A stretch of DNA of 64,000 bases from Kingdonia uniflora (lineage: Eukaryota; Streptophyta; Magnoliopsida; Ranunculales; Circaeasteraceae), in the NCBI GenBank assembly GCA_014058105.1, contig JACGCM010000452.1, forward strand, positions 372,001 to 436,000, written 5' to 3'. A program made the position numbers and the translations under genes. Below, piece by piece: positions 11,143 through 22,099 of this stretch. The notes beneath the pieces were generated by a model, which was given only the letters and a program-made list of their open reading frames with translations, was not told the DNA's origin and did no database searches. Every line of letters starts with the position of its first letter. Position 1 is the stretch's first letter.

Positions 11143-11833
11143 TGTAGTAGCCTACCTCGAGGTTACTGCATCTCATTCAAAGACAAAGCCTCGACTCCCA
11201 ACAAGCCTCGAGGACAGACTCCATATCACAACAGAAACACTTTGACCATATCTCGAAGTATGATGGGACAGAAAGCCAGCTTACTAGACAAGACGACATA
11301 GTTGTTGGTCCTTGCAGTTATAGTGAGAGGCCCAACCACTGCTACAGTATCAAAGTACAGTGACAGACCCAACAACTGTTACATTGACAGTTTCGACATT
11401 TCCGGCGCCCATACCCACACCGAAATATTTGGATGGTACCCTTGTAATCTAACCTAACCTTGGTGACTCAGTCATTCCTAGGTTCAATAAATAGGAGAGA
11501 TGGGGAACCAAGGAGTGGTTACAAAAATTCTCCCCAGTCCCTTTCTAGTTAACCTTCAATCACCCTGTAAAAGCCAAGTACTCGAACCTTTGACTACTCG
11601 ACAGAAATATAAGCACACTTAAAAATCCACAACAGAGGTCGTGAAGAGTCACATTCCAGGCCCCCACGCAAGTATATTGTCTATAGATTGTTCATGCTCT
11701 TGATTATATGCTTGCATTCCTTTGATTGAAGATTAAACCCCATAGTGTAATAGCCAACTTCACCTCATCATGAAGTCAGGCCCCTACATTTGGCACCTCA
11801 TCACAAAGTTAGGCCCTATATTAGGCCCCTACA
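11143..11833 (+). repeat. Solo D-family LTR inserted in the RT of D1
   Basis: It starts TGTAGTAGCCTACC and has the D-LTR end AGGCCCCTACA twice: once at 11788, followed by a TTTGGCACC primer-site start, and again at 11833. The flanks AAGTA (11138-11142) and AAATA (11834-11838) form a 5-base duplication with one mismatch. Removing the insert rejoins the RT frame (VKQKK upstream, EVKKLLAVGF downstream), as in D5 near 49800. The last 45 bases repeat the phrase CACCTCATCA-AAGT-AGGCCC, an imperfect local duplication. No internal element sequence is present, so this is a solo LTR, opposite in strand to D1. Confidence 0.85.
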
Positions 11834-12099
11834 AAATACATTTCTTCTGCTTTACAGCCGTGGTAGCCCAGGGTGGGGTCGACGTTAGGCATTTCTTGGA
11901 ATGTACAGGCGAAGACATCTTTGTTGGCTCGAAGGAAAGTGGTAAGTTTGAGACTTTCATCGGCATCCAAGAAACTGCCAATAAATGTACTTTGATCAGG
12001 GCCATCAAGTTCGATATAAGCAATGGGCTCGACAGGTGTGGTATCGGTGGAACATGTCAAAGGGTCGGGGAGAGAGAGGTGCAGTGATTACTATGGCTT
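11834..12099 (-). pseudogene. Protease-RT linker and RT start of element D1
   Basis: On the minus strand the block FLRANKDVFACTFQEMPNVD followed by GCKAEEMYF is the region just before the RT fingers of Tat elements (the DVFAW-EMPG type motif). It is cut at 11834 by the solo LTR. A parallel stretch lies in D5 at about 49830-50100 and in B at 20000-20060. Confidence 0.75.
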
Positions 12100-12525
12100 C
12101 ACCAGTTTTCTGTTAAGGTCAATTTTGGGATGCTCGCAAGAGTGGCCTAATCGTTGTGTGCCTTTCATGTCCTACATACCGTATGGGGCAGTAAAACGCA
12201 TTGTTTGATGGTAGGTCAAAGATATGGCCTTTATGGCATGAAGCCAATTGCGGCCTAGAATGCCAAAGTACTTAGATTTATAGTTAATGGCGAGGAAACT
12301 AGCTTGAAGGGTTATAGGGCCAGTAATAACATGGAGGCTGAGTTGGCCAATGGTGACCTCTTTGGAGCCGTTAGCTTGACGCTGGCAGGCATAATCAGAT
12401 AGGTCTTTTGCATAGCTCAGACTTACAAAAGGAAAAGTACATCCGCTACACTGCCTGTATTGATGAGCATTGTGTGAAGAACGAGGTGCTCGACTTTAAT
12501 CATGATGACTTAAGGGTCTAAATGG
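12100..12525 (-). pseudogene. Aspartic protease of element D1 (catalytic Asp lost)
   Basis: The minus strand reads IKVEHLVLHTMLINTGS near 12440-12505. The same place in D5 is MLIDTGS, so the catalytic Asp has become Asn through a single base change. Downstream the C-terminal block with a GRNWLHA-like phrase lies at 12190-12260. The frame has stops. Without the Asp the protease cannot work. Confidence 0.75.
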
Positions 12526-12529
12526 GGAA

Positions 12530-14352
12530 AAATGCGGGAGATGCCACAATCGATGAAGGAGATACCTTCGGGTTGAGGGTGATGGCTAGATACGGGTAAG
12601 AGGACTAGAAATTTTTGCTGATAAGAAAATTTATAACACTCTTTGACCCACTTCCGCTTTCTTCGGGTGTGGCCACTGTCGATGTTATTAACTTTGATCA
12701 TGTAGGGTTTGAAGATGTGTACTTTAGCAGGTCTGACATTCTTGGCTGGCTGGGGTTTAAAGTAAGAACCGTCAAGGTAGCCAGGAAGGTTGACAACATA
12801 ATGGTACAAGCGGTTAGTTTTAAGGATCATCTCAAGTGAACATTATAAAGTGTAACACTTATTTTTGGGATGATAATTATATTTTTGGTTCTAACAGCAA
12901 GGCCTATCCTTTCAGACCTTGATGGGAAAGGGAGTTCACCAGATAGGGTCGGCCTGGATGAATGTGAGGAGGGTACTGATGGAAGCAGTGAGTTTGGGTA
13001 AAATGGGCATTGGGCACTTTTTTTGTGGGGATCAGAGGATTGAGCATCGAAGTGGGGTGTTTGTGGTTGTCAGTCTCGCTAGAAATGGGAGTGACCATGG
13101 GTGTGTTTGGTAGTTGAGGTCTGTTGTGGGTGGCGGTGGAGGCTTGTTCCTGGCAATTAGTTTTGCGGAAACATTCGAGGTCGATGTATCCATTAAATTT
13201 GGATAGCAACTCCTTGAGGGTTCAGAGCTTTTTCAGAATGATTTAGTCTTTAACGTGGCCGTGATTGGGTAGGGCATTTTAGCAGGCGAGGATAACGTTC
13301 GCGCAATCAAGGTTATTGACCTTGCGTGATTCATCGAGGAAATGCTAAGTAAAGTTCTCAAGCATTTATGTGGGTATTTTTCATAAGTAAAAAAGGGCAT
13401 CAAATCGGACTTCACGGTGTTTATTAAAGGTGAAATGAGAGATGAATAGGTTTGATAGTTGATCAAAGCTTCGAATAGACCCATTAGGAAGACTATGGTA
13501 CTACTTGAGAAGGTTATCGGTGAGACTAGTGGTAAACATGTGACACAAAATATGATCGGCTGTGGAGTGCAGGCTTAAAGTATTCCAGAAGTTGAGGATG
13601 TGGGATTGTAAGTCAGTGTTATTGTATTTGTAGATTTTAGGGGTATGGAAGTTGGGAGGTACTTTGACAGTGAGGAGGTTTAGATAAATTGGGTTATTTA
13701 ACCGACTCTACGAGTTCGGGGTAGGGCTTGCGTTGATGCGAATGACGGCATGGATTTTTTGGTTGAGCTCTTGCTGGGTAAGGTAGACTGGTCGAGGGGG
13801 AGAATGCTGAGGATGTGGGTGGTAGGGCTGCGGGTTGGGGGTGTGCTCGGTACTACATTCTCCAAGACATTCCCTAGTAGGGCGCCTTGTGGGATGTCAG
13901 TGGTTCAAAGGGTAGAATCAGACGAATCCTTTGTAATGGGGACACCGAGATGGATTGAACCTGAGGGCATGGTGGTAAGGGAACCTTCGGTACCAAGGTG
14001 GACTAGAAGGACCTCAATTGGGGGGTGGGGTCCGAGGCATGCGCAGGCTGGGATACGCGAGGGGGGGGGGGACCCAAGAACGCATGGGGGTGTCCTGGGT
14101 TTGTACTTACAGAAGTTCTCAAACCGTATTGCACATTACGTCTAGGGTTCAGTGTTGTCTATCATTGTCATCTAAACGGCGTTACCGATTAGCCTCAAGT
14201 TCCTGCCGGCAATCCTCACGTTTAAGGCATAACTGATTAGTGTTGTGTTCTTCCGCTTGAGTGAATTGCTGGCAGATGAGGGCTAGTTGGGCGACGATGC
14301 CATCAGCGGAAGTTTCGACAATGGTAGAGTTATATGGAAGGGTAGGGGCCAT
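12530..14352 (-). pseudogene. Gag of element D1
   Basis: The likely start is the ATG at 14352 (MAPTLPYNSTIVETSADGIV), aligned with the D5 start MAPTLRLTSTHAG and the D3 start MALTLCSGSTHAG. The N-terminus is followed by a glutamine- and glutamate-rich helix (QFTQAEEHN). The central gag domain at about 13200-13700 is broken into several frames (ALINYQTYSSLISPLI at 13400-13480). The C-terminus lies near 12860-13209. A G11 run at 14061-14071 and several stops disrupt it. The long plus-strand frames here are shadows. Confidence 0.75.
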
Positions 14353-14410
14353 TGGATATGGCTATAGGGTGAAAGAAAAAGAGATTGGAGGTGGTGGGTA
14401 TATCACAGAT

Positions 14411-16353
14411 GATAATTTCTTAAAGGGGAGATCACACTCTTACACCGTAAATGTTAACTTCAACTAAAGGTTTTAGCAAATATATATGATATAAATAAGA
14501 GGAATCACAATGCTAACATAGTTGGGTAGAGTTTATGAATTGGTATTCTCAAAGAAATCTAGTGAGGATTTGAATAGAAGATTATATTAATATATGAGGT
14601 TGCAGTTCGAATCAAGTAGGATTTGTAGGTGTTTGAAGGTTGCTAATATTGGAGGGGGTTTGGGATGAGATTTTCTAACCCCTTCATGGTGTATCTCCTC
14701 TCCTATTTATAGGAGATAGGAAAAGATGAGTCACCATGTGAGGTCATATTACATGTAGGGGCGAGCATAGGTCGGTGAGGGTCAATTTTTGGCTGAAACT
14801 AAAACCGAAACCGAAATCGAAATATTCAATTTGTAAAAATTGAAACTGAAACCAAAACTGAATTATCCCTAAACCGAACCGAACTGAACCGAACCGATGG
14901 AAAGTCAAGCAAAGCCAAAACTGAAACCGATCTGAAAATCAAAGGAGAAACTGAACTAAACCGAAAGCGAAACTGAACTACTTTTCTTTCTAAATTTCAG
15001 TATAAAGAGATATACCGGAGCTATTTCCAAAAGTACATTAAATTCATTACTTATATAATAAGAGATTTATAGGAAACATCAATTCTTTGAATAACAAATA
15101 AGAGAACTGTATCTGTAAATGGAAAATTAGGTTCCTCGTTGACAATGGCTAATGAGAAATAGGAGCATAGGCAGACTCGCGCTCAGCCGCAAGCTGTTGA
15201 ACTTTCTAGAAATCTTCCTCCCATCTCCATTGCCTTATTCTGATAACCCTCTTATTGTAGTTGATTACCTTGTAGACTCATTTGGGGTCCTAAGGAAAAG
15301 AACAATATCTTCCTCCAAAGACTTCTCTCGCTCTGCCTTGCCCTCTGGTTTGCGTATTGTGCCTGATTCCTCAAATAGAGTCTATGTTTCACTGATATCC
15401 AAATCACAAGTATCATCTGAAGGAGACCCACATTAGGCACTTCCAATGTTGAGGAAACCTTAAAACCCAATCTCAAGTGCCTTGAACACCTTGGATTCTC
15501 TACGACATCTATTACCAATCTCATCTCTTGCAATCCCAACATTCTTTTGCGTGACATTGATAACACTATCACCCCCACTATCAAATTTCTTCAGTCCTTA
15601 CAACTATTTGATCAAGACATAATTAAGGTGCTTAGGAGATGCAATTGAATTCTTACCCTTGAGATATAGAAGAATGTTAGCTTCAATATTGAGATTTTAC
15701 GCCAATGTGATTTTTTGTTTTTTTTTTAGATAGGGATTTTTTTTTGTTTGAATTGGGGAAGGAAGAGAGGCAGAGAGCTGAGAGAGATGAGGACTAGGAG
15801 GTTGTTAGGGTTATTTTTTGTTAACATGTTAATAGTCGATTCGGTTTAGTTTTGGTCTAGTTTATCTATATTCGAATTGAAACCGAACCGAAACTGATTC
15901 AGCTTTTAGCTTTTCAGAGCAAAACCGAACCGAAACTCTTGAAAACTGAACCAAACCTAAAAAATTATTATGTTTCTGTTCGGTTTTTCGGTTTGGTCGG
16001 TTTACTACTCATCCCTAATTACAAGTATACCCTTTTAGGGCAGTCGTCATGTATGTGAGATCGCTTCTGACATTATAGTTGTCTGGCAGCTTATTTCACT
16101 ATTCTGTCTAGTAAGTTGCCTGTCAGGTTGTCTACCATCGACCATGCACTAATTTGGTCGAAGTCCCTCTAGAGCTTGTGCTGGATTCTGATGCTGACCA
16201 ATTGTCTTTGGCTTCGACCAGTGTGGTAAGCTTCGATGCGGCCTTTGAGTGTTCAGTTAGTCTCGAAAGGCTTTGGATAGATCATATGCCTTTGGCTATT
16301 TTGTTAGTTTATTGGGCTTCAAGTCTTTGGTAGGCTTCGAGTAGGCTACTACA
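14411..16353 (-). repeat. 5' LTR of element D1, split by a hAT-like insertion
   Basis: On the minus strand it begins TGTAGTAGCCTACTCGAAGC at 16353 and runs to about 14411. Without the 1262-bp insert and its duplicated target it is about 673 bp, near the other D LTRs (714-779 bp). The junction with gag has lost the expected CCCTACA end and primer-binding site, by comparison with D3 and D5. Homology to the D LTRs is plain in the stretch ACTCTTACACCGTAAATG and around the TATA-like CTATTTATAGGAGA at 14703. Confidence 0.8.
14756..16017. mobile_element. hAT-like DNA transposon, non-autonomous (1262 bp)
   Basis: Imperfect terminal inverted repeats: the left end is TAGGGGCGAGCATAGG and the right end read in reverse is TAGGGATGAGTAGTAA. 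It is flanked by ATTACATG (14748-14755) and ATTACAAG (16018-16025), an 8-base duplication with one mismatch, as hAT elements make. Both subterminal regions are packed with ACCGAA/CCGAAC motifs (about 14800-14990 and 15870-15980). The middle (15150-15600) has short frames on both strands, none of which I recognise as a transposase or its dimerisation domain. It lies inside the D1 LTR. Confidence 0.8.
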
Positions 16354-17137
16354 TACTCGGCAGTACCAAACTGCACCGACAACAGCGATATCGACGGTAG
16401 CAACACCGATATCGACGGCAAGCCCATGCATATCATGCCCAACAACAAATTTGTGATCCCCTATTACAAAACCCTAACTAGTACCAGTCGGGCCTGATCT
16501 AGATAACCAAACCAGACACACACAGACCAGATCCAGTCAGTTACAAGGCCGGGTTAGCTGCAGCAAGTGGAGACCCAACCCAGAACTTGTTGGATCAATA
16601 GCTCGGGCATCACCCTTCTTCACCAATAGGACCAGGCTTCGAAGGAATCAACCCCTTGTGGTGGACACCCCATGGATGGTACGGCTACCGACGACTTCAT
16701 CGCCGAACACCGACCAACAAAGCCTAATCCAGTCACCCTCCCGACAACTTCAATGTCGATGGAGATGCTCGGCCAAGAGAGGACCTCTCTTCCCGTGGCT
16801 TTCGAGTTACAGAACCCCGAACTACTGCACGAACCACCGAGGACTTCTAGTTACCACCCATCATATCGCGACACTGGCATACCATTTGCAATAGGGACTA
16901 ACCAACAGGTACCACCTCCGAGGACAGCTCCGTTCCGCAGCCACGGGTCATCTCTACCATTGGCAGATCTATACTATACCAACACTGGTAATCGTCCCCC
17001 GCCAAAGACGAGCCCTAAGTATGGCCTAGAATTTCGGTATCCCCACGGCAATAAATGGGGGTCGCGTGATGATGACAAGTTCAGTGTTCAGTCGAATGGG
17101 TAACGTAAAACTATAGGTTCTTATTTTATTCCAGTTG

Positions 17138-17179
<42 letters not shown>

Positions 17180-17724
17180 CAATTCAGTGGGCAAGACCGG
17201 GGCCGTGGTTCTCAGCCCCCGGTTGACACCCTATTGCGTGGCCGTTACCGGCAGCGTCCAATTTGGTTGCCTCCTCGACCGCCAAGGCATCCATATCCTA
17301 CAACTTGGCAAGACGATGAGTACAATTCGGACTATGAAGATGAACAACATTCAAAGTTGACCAAAGCTATTTTAAAATAGATGCATGATGTTCACCTCAA
17401 AGTGCCAGAGTTCACTAGTAAATCTAATGTAGGTGCCTTTATTGAGTTGTTAGATAAGGTTGAGCGCATTTCCAACTTAAAGAAATATAGGGGTTCCAAA
17501 CAGATTATGATCATTGAGTCCCACCTTACTGGTTTTTCTCTCACCTGGTGGGACAGTACTCAACAGGCTAGACATATATCGGGTTACTGTCCTATTTTTG
17601 AATGGTGGAAAATGCGAAGAGAGCTGAAGGAGAGATTTTTCCCTATGAACTACGGCGAGGTTGCATTTGGGAAACTTCAGTCCTTTAAAATTGGTCTCTC
17701 TTCCTTAGATAATTACACTAACCT
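16354..17724 (+). pseudogene. Gag of Gypsy element C, first part
   Basis: This gag differs from those of families A, B and D. The first 300 bases (16354-16660) hold no clear gene. A frame from 16672 (MDGTATDDFIAEHRP) runs to a stop at 17101. After a GA repeat the frame continues with GRGSQPPVDTLLRGRYR, then from 17381 the retrotransposon gag domain: VPEFTSKSNVGAFIELLDKV, FSLTWWDSTQQARH and ELKERFFPMNYGEVAFGKLQ. The WWD and F-P-Y pattern suits Ty3/Gypsy gag. It stops abruptly in SLDNYTNL at 17724, where element B is inserted, and resumes at 31242. Confidence 0.75.
17137..17178. repeat. (GA)n microsatellite
   Basis: A nearly pure GA run inside the C-element gag region. It is translated as alternating Glu/Arg in one frame and is a likely hotspot of length variation. 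Confidence 0.95.
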
Positions 17725-18243
17725 TATAGTAGCATATTCCCCATATTCGATAAGGATAAGCCAAATAGAGTCAAGTCAAAGATATTTTGCCATTCAATCC
17801 CCAGATTCGACAAGGAGAAGCTAGCAAAACCAAGTCGAAGGTGTCAGGTCCATGTCTATAGATCTCAAAGCTCTATAATAACTATTACACTTGGTCAAAT
17901 AGAGTCGTCGCACATGATCCACAAAATTTGCCCATAATCCATTAAACCTGGAGACCAATTTGTAACTATTTATATTCATTATAAATACAGGCAGAGAATA
18001 TGTCAGCTGGGACGAATTTTACATATCATTCTTGAGTCTACTAATAAAATCTTTCTAAAAATTACGATAATCTTGTAAATATTGGATTTATATCTAAAAT
18101 ACTCCTCGAGGTCGTGGTTTTTCTTAGGTTTTACTGAGTTTCCACGTAAACTCAAGTGCATTCTAGCTTTATTTATGTGATCATCATAACCTCATTTTTG
18201 AAAGTATTGGCAAAGTTTACCATCCAGAAAACTAGCCATTACA
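17725..18243 (+). repeat. 5' LTR of element B (519 bp)
   Basis: It matches the 3' LTR along its length. The first bases read TATAGTAGCATATTCCCC, where the 3' LTR has TGTAGTACCATATTCCCC, so the terminal G has mutated. It ends AGCCATTACA. The TATA-like TTATAAATACAG at 17980-17991 is a plausible core promoter. The bases after it (ATTAGCGCCGTATGTGCG, 18244-18261) are a mutated version of the primer-binding site seen in A and D elements. Confidence 0.9.
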
Positions 18244-18322
18244 ATTAGCGCCGTATGTGCGAAGATACCCTACTTTTTTTCTTTACCAAATTTCATCTTG
18301 AACGGTTACTACCAAGACTAGC

Positions 18323-19325
18323 ATGAACTCAGAAGTACCTCTAGTACCCAAAGGAACAACGAGAACATTCCAGCTGGTATCTTACTAGTTAATTTATATA
18401 ATGTTGTAATCAAACTCTTGAACTAGATAGAATCAGACAGAGCCCAGCGGCTTGAAGATCAAAGGATACACACTCAAGCCCTCCAAGTTAAGAGAGACAA
18501 AAAGAGAAAAGCCTTACAGCAACAGAGCTGAACTCATCAGAAAGAAATAGAGAGTTTGCGAAGGCAACAAGATCGATTTACTATTCGACAAGGATCACCT
18601 CCCTAGACCTAATGTGATCCAAGGGAAGAAAGAAATCAAATTACAAGATCTTAAACGAGGAACCCAGATAGAGTATCACAATATTTTGGCCTCACATCAT
18701 CAGCATCGAAAACCTAGGGAAGTCGACAAACACATTACAGAACTCCACCACCTCCTCTGAGATGACAAATTAGAGAATGGTTGGGCCCTGAAGGACAAAG
18801 AGATTTTGATCCTCAGGCAGCAGCTGCACTGCACACTCTCCCATAATTTATTACCATGGATGACTTGAACAATCGAATTCAAGCCATACATTCTGACAAT
18901 CCTAGTCGAATATCCGCTCTGGATAAGATCAAGAAAAATCCTATTTCCCCTCACTTAAAAGCCATGAAAATTCCAGGCAACTTCCACATGCCAAAATTTC
19001 ATCAATATGCAGGTTTTACCGACCACCTCACCCACATCCGTCACTTCAAAGCAGCGGTAAGTCTGTACTCAAAACTTGATCACATGCTATGTTGTTTGTT
19101 TAACATGAGCCTCAAAAAAGAGCCTCTCAGGTGGTTTCACACCATTCCTAAAGGATCAATAACCAGCTTTGCCCAGTTATGGCGACTGTTCAAATTAAAC
19201 TGTGCACATGCTAAAGAGCATGAGATAACATTTGATTATTTATTCTTTTTTGAACAAGGTGTAAAGGAAACCCTTGCAAACTTCTACCAATGTTTCTTAC
19301 AAGAAACAGGGATGATTGGGAATTA
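18323..19325 (+). pseudogene. Gag of element B
   Basis: A plausible start is the ATG at 18323 (MNSEVPLVPKGTTRTFQ), 80 bases after the LTR. Stops follow, then the gag domain reads openly from 18856 to 19326 (156 codons): MDDLNNRIQAIH, MKIPGNFHMPKFHQYAGFTD, LKKEPLRWFHTIPKGSITSF and FANFYQCFLQETG-like. The pattern of a start-like Met, the PKF-YxG-TD block and the W-LPxGSI-F block is typical of Tat gag. The usual stretch between this domain and protease is short here, so the metal-binding end is probably deleted. Confidence 0.8.
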
Positions 19326-19439
19326 AAATCCAAAGATTGTCATAGCAGCATTTACCCCAGCACTCTACATAGATTCTAAAGTTTGAGAAGAACTCACACT
19401 TCATAAACCCAAGAAAGTCACCAAGCTCCTCGTTGGTGA

Positions 19440-19800
19440 TAATGCTTAAAGTAAGACAGGTCTACTTTCATAAGCTCCTCGTTGATACTAGAAGTATGGC
19501 TGACATGCTATTCAAGAGAGTGATCGATGTTCTAGGTCCCAAAGATTCAGTCAAAGCTTCGACAACAACCATCACATGATTTAATAGTTCAAAAGAATTG
19601 GCCTTGGCAGAAATTACATTGACTATTCAAGCAGGACCAGAAACCACATTCGCTAAATTCCTTGTCATTGATACCGAATCAAAATAGTTGGGAATTTTAG
19701 GAAGGAGCTGGCTTTACTCTACATATCATCTGACATTATGTTTCCCAACTGATCATGGAGTCTATGAAATCTAATGGAGTCAAGCTATAATAAGAATGTA
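19440..19800 (+). pseudogene. Aspartic protease of element B (active site mutated)
   Basis: The line VYFHKLLVDTRSMADMLFKR aligns with the MLIDTGSTADVLY line of D5. The catalytic Asp is kept but the Gly of DTG has become Arg (19481-19492), which removes the active-site turn. FNSSKELALAEITLTI and LGILGRSWLYSTYH follow, and one stop lies between. It is followed by a poorly readable stretch to about 19980. Confidence 0.8.
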
Positions 19801-19979
19801 CGAAAATACCACCACAAACTCTCAAACATCAAAGCTTCTAAAGGTATAACAATTATAGCAAGAATTGCCTCCAGCATTCAGGCAACACGAAACTGAAGCA
19901 GTCGAATCCATAGCGCTCAGTAGAACAGGGTAAAATACCTGTATTTGCTCTAAACTCTCACTAGAAGAGAAAGAAACAC

Positions 19980-21360
19980 TTCTGCAGTTGTTAAAGAAGA
20001 ATGTCGATATCTTTGCATGGTATTTTCAGGAAATGCCAAAAATTAACCCTTTTATTGCCTGGCATCAGTTGAACCTCATCCTCGACAGCAAGGCCATAGT
20101 ACAAACACCGTAAATTAGCCCCTCATCTCCGAGAAGTAGTTAATAAAGAAATCTATAAGCTTCATCAAGTTGGATTCATTCGTGAAGCCAAATATCCTAA
20201 GTGGGTCTCGAACATAGTCGCAGTCTCGAAAAAGAATGAGAAAATCAGGGTTTGCATTTATTTTACCGAACCATACAAATTTACACCTAAGGAAAACTTT
20301 CCCATTCCTTTAAATCATCAACTCCTTGACTCATGAACAGGACATGAGCTTCTTTCTATGATAGATGTATCAACGGGGTATAATCAAGTCCCACTTGTCG
20401 TAGAAGATCAAGGAAAACCACATTCATAATAGAAAAAGACCTTTACTGTTATACCATCATGCCTTTTGCTCTATGAAATGCATGAGCAACGTATCAAAGA
20501 CTTGTCACAAATATGTTTAAAGATCACTTGGGCTAAATCAGGGAGGTCTACATCAACAACATGATCTGCAAGAGTCTGAGAAGAGAAGATCATTGTAGTA
20601 ACCTACAAACAATCTTCAATATTCTCCGCACATATCACATTAGCAAAACCCCGAAAAATATCAATTTGAGGTTGCATCTGGGAAATTCTTGGTGCACCTA
20701 GTAAGCAAAAGCAGAATATAAATCGATCCAGAACAAATAAAAGCACTTATGGTCATGCCATCACCCCAAACTAAGAAAGACATCCAAAAACACACAGAGA
20801 AAGTCGCAGCTCTCCACAAATTTATCTCCAAGTCATCTGATCGATGCAAACTTCTTTACCTCCTTCTTCAGAGAAACCTGTAACCTATGACAAAAAACTG
20901 TCCAAGAAAATTGTCTGAACCCCAGGATGCAAATTGGCTTTCCAAGATCTCAAATGATAATTGGGGTGTCTTTCCATAATAAGTACTTTTGTCGATGGTG
21001 AAGTACTAACAATGTATTTATTGACAACAAAAGACTTTATTAGTTTTGTCCCTATTTGAGAAGATAACGGCATAAAAAAACCAATCTATTTCATAAACAA
21101 AACTCTCATGCCTGCAGAAAAACAATATACAATAGCTTAGAAGCAGCTATTGGCCCTGGTACTGAGTTCCCAAAAGCATTGACCTTATTTCCAAGCACAC
21201 CCTATCAATGTAATCTCCAAATTCCCCCTCAAGCTCGTACTGTCCTAAAAAGTGAAGTCCAAAAGTATTCAACAATGGTCTGTTTTCCAAGGAGAATATA
21301 ACATTTCCTTCGAGCCGCAGATATCAATAAAAGGACAAGCAATAGCAGACTTCTTGGCAG
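19980..21360 (+). pseudogene. Reverse transcriptase and gypsy-type RNase H of element B
   Basis: The linker NVDIFAWYFQEMPKINPF (20000-20055) opens the domain. Finger and palm blocks follow with many stops. The YxDD box reads VYINNMICKS at 20548-20577, so both catalytic aspartates have become asparagines by G-to-A changes. The first Asp block reads SMIDVST near 20355. RT connection and inactive RNase H continue (EKVAALHKFISKSSDRCK, YFINKTLMPAEKQY, AIADFLADFSIEDP) to about 21380. It cannot polymerise. Confidence 0.85.
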
Positions 21361-21439
21361 ACTTTTCGATTGAAGATCCATAATGGAAAGAACTCGAAAA
21401 AGTACTAATCGCTGACTCAATTACAGAACCAAACGCATG

Positions 21440-21903
21440 GTCGAAAAATACAGGATGGATACTCTTTACAGATCGTTCTGCAAGACCACAACGATAAGGG
21501 ATTGGCATAATTCTTGTTACTCCGTCTAATCATCTAATTGAGAAAGCAATCAAACTCAAGTTTTATGCAAAAAACAATAAAACCGAGTATGAGGCTATTT
21601 TACATGACCTCGACTTCGCACTGAAATAGGGAGCAGAAGAAATAACTATTTACATGGGCTCACTACTCATAACTAACCATTACAACAAAACATTGAAAAT
21701 ATCAGGCAATATGGTTGACTACGCTACGCTGGTCGAAGAAAAAAATGAAGAAATTCAAATATGCCACAATTTCATATTTGCCACAAGCAGTAAACCAACA
21801 TGCCGATGCTCTTGAATACATTGCTACAATGCTTGTAGACAACGAGAAAATAATATTAGATATCGAAGTTATCGAGCATTCCATCCACAAAAAAATTCAA
21901 TGA
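21440..21903 (+). pseudogene. Archaeal-type RNase H of element B
   Basis: It starts with WILFTDRSARPQR and GIGIILVTPSNHLIEKAIKL, then the helix NNKTEYEAILHDLDFALK. The N-terminal part of the A-family and D-family domains is TDGST where this copy has TDRSA. The end of the domain (QAVNQHADALEYIATM) is open at 21715-21903. Two or three stops break the frame. The domain degrades RNA in RNA/DNA hybrids and is the second RNase H of the polyprotein. Confidence 0.8.
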
Positions 21904-22099
21904 CATGCAAATCCAAGTAGCCGACGTTGACGATCCCGAAGATTGGAGAAAACAATTCCTTACATATTTTAATTATAATATTCTCCCCTAGAATAAGGAA
22001 GAAGCTCGATCGTTATTAGGCAAATGTCTTTGGTTCAAAGTCCAAGGAGGAGTTCTATGCTGAATCATCGGTGAAGGGCCAGTGCATCTCTCAAGGATA

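Larger units (their letters stand above)
7590..16353 (-). mobile_element. Ty3/Gypsy (Tat-like) element D1, 5' LTR to 3' tandem repeats
   Basis: On the minus strand it reads 5' LTR (16353-14411), gag, protease, RT, two RNase H modules, integrase and the D-type tandem repeats, where it is cut by the junction with A3 near 7590. The antisense gene region and 3' LTR are missing. Two later insertions are nested in it: a solo D LTR in the RT (11143-11833) and a hAT-like element in the LTR (14756-16017). Gag, protease, RT and integrase all carry stops or frameshifts. Confidence 0.85.

Noticed and set aside
13750..14236. Long plus-strand frames rich in Gly and Arg
   Set aside because: They are the complement of the D1 gag, whose start and helix are readable on the minus strand.
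15150..15584. A transposase gene in the hAT-like element
   Set aside because: Neither strand shows the dimerisation or catalytic motifs of hAT transposases, and the frames are short.
17135..17200. A Glu/Arg-repeat protein start
   Set aside because: It is the translation of a GA microsatellite within the C-element gag, not a separate gene.
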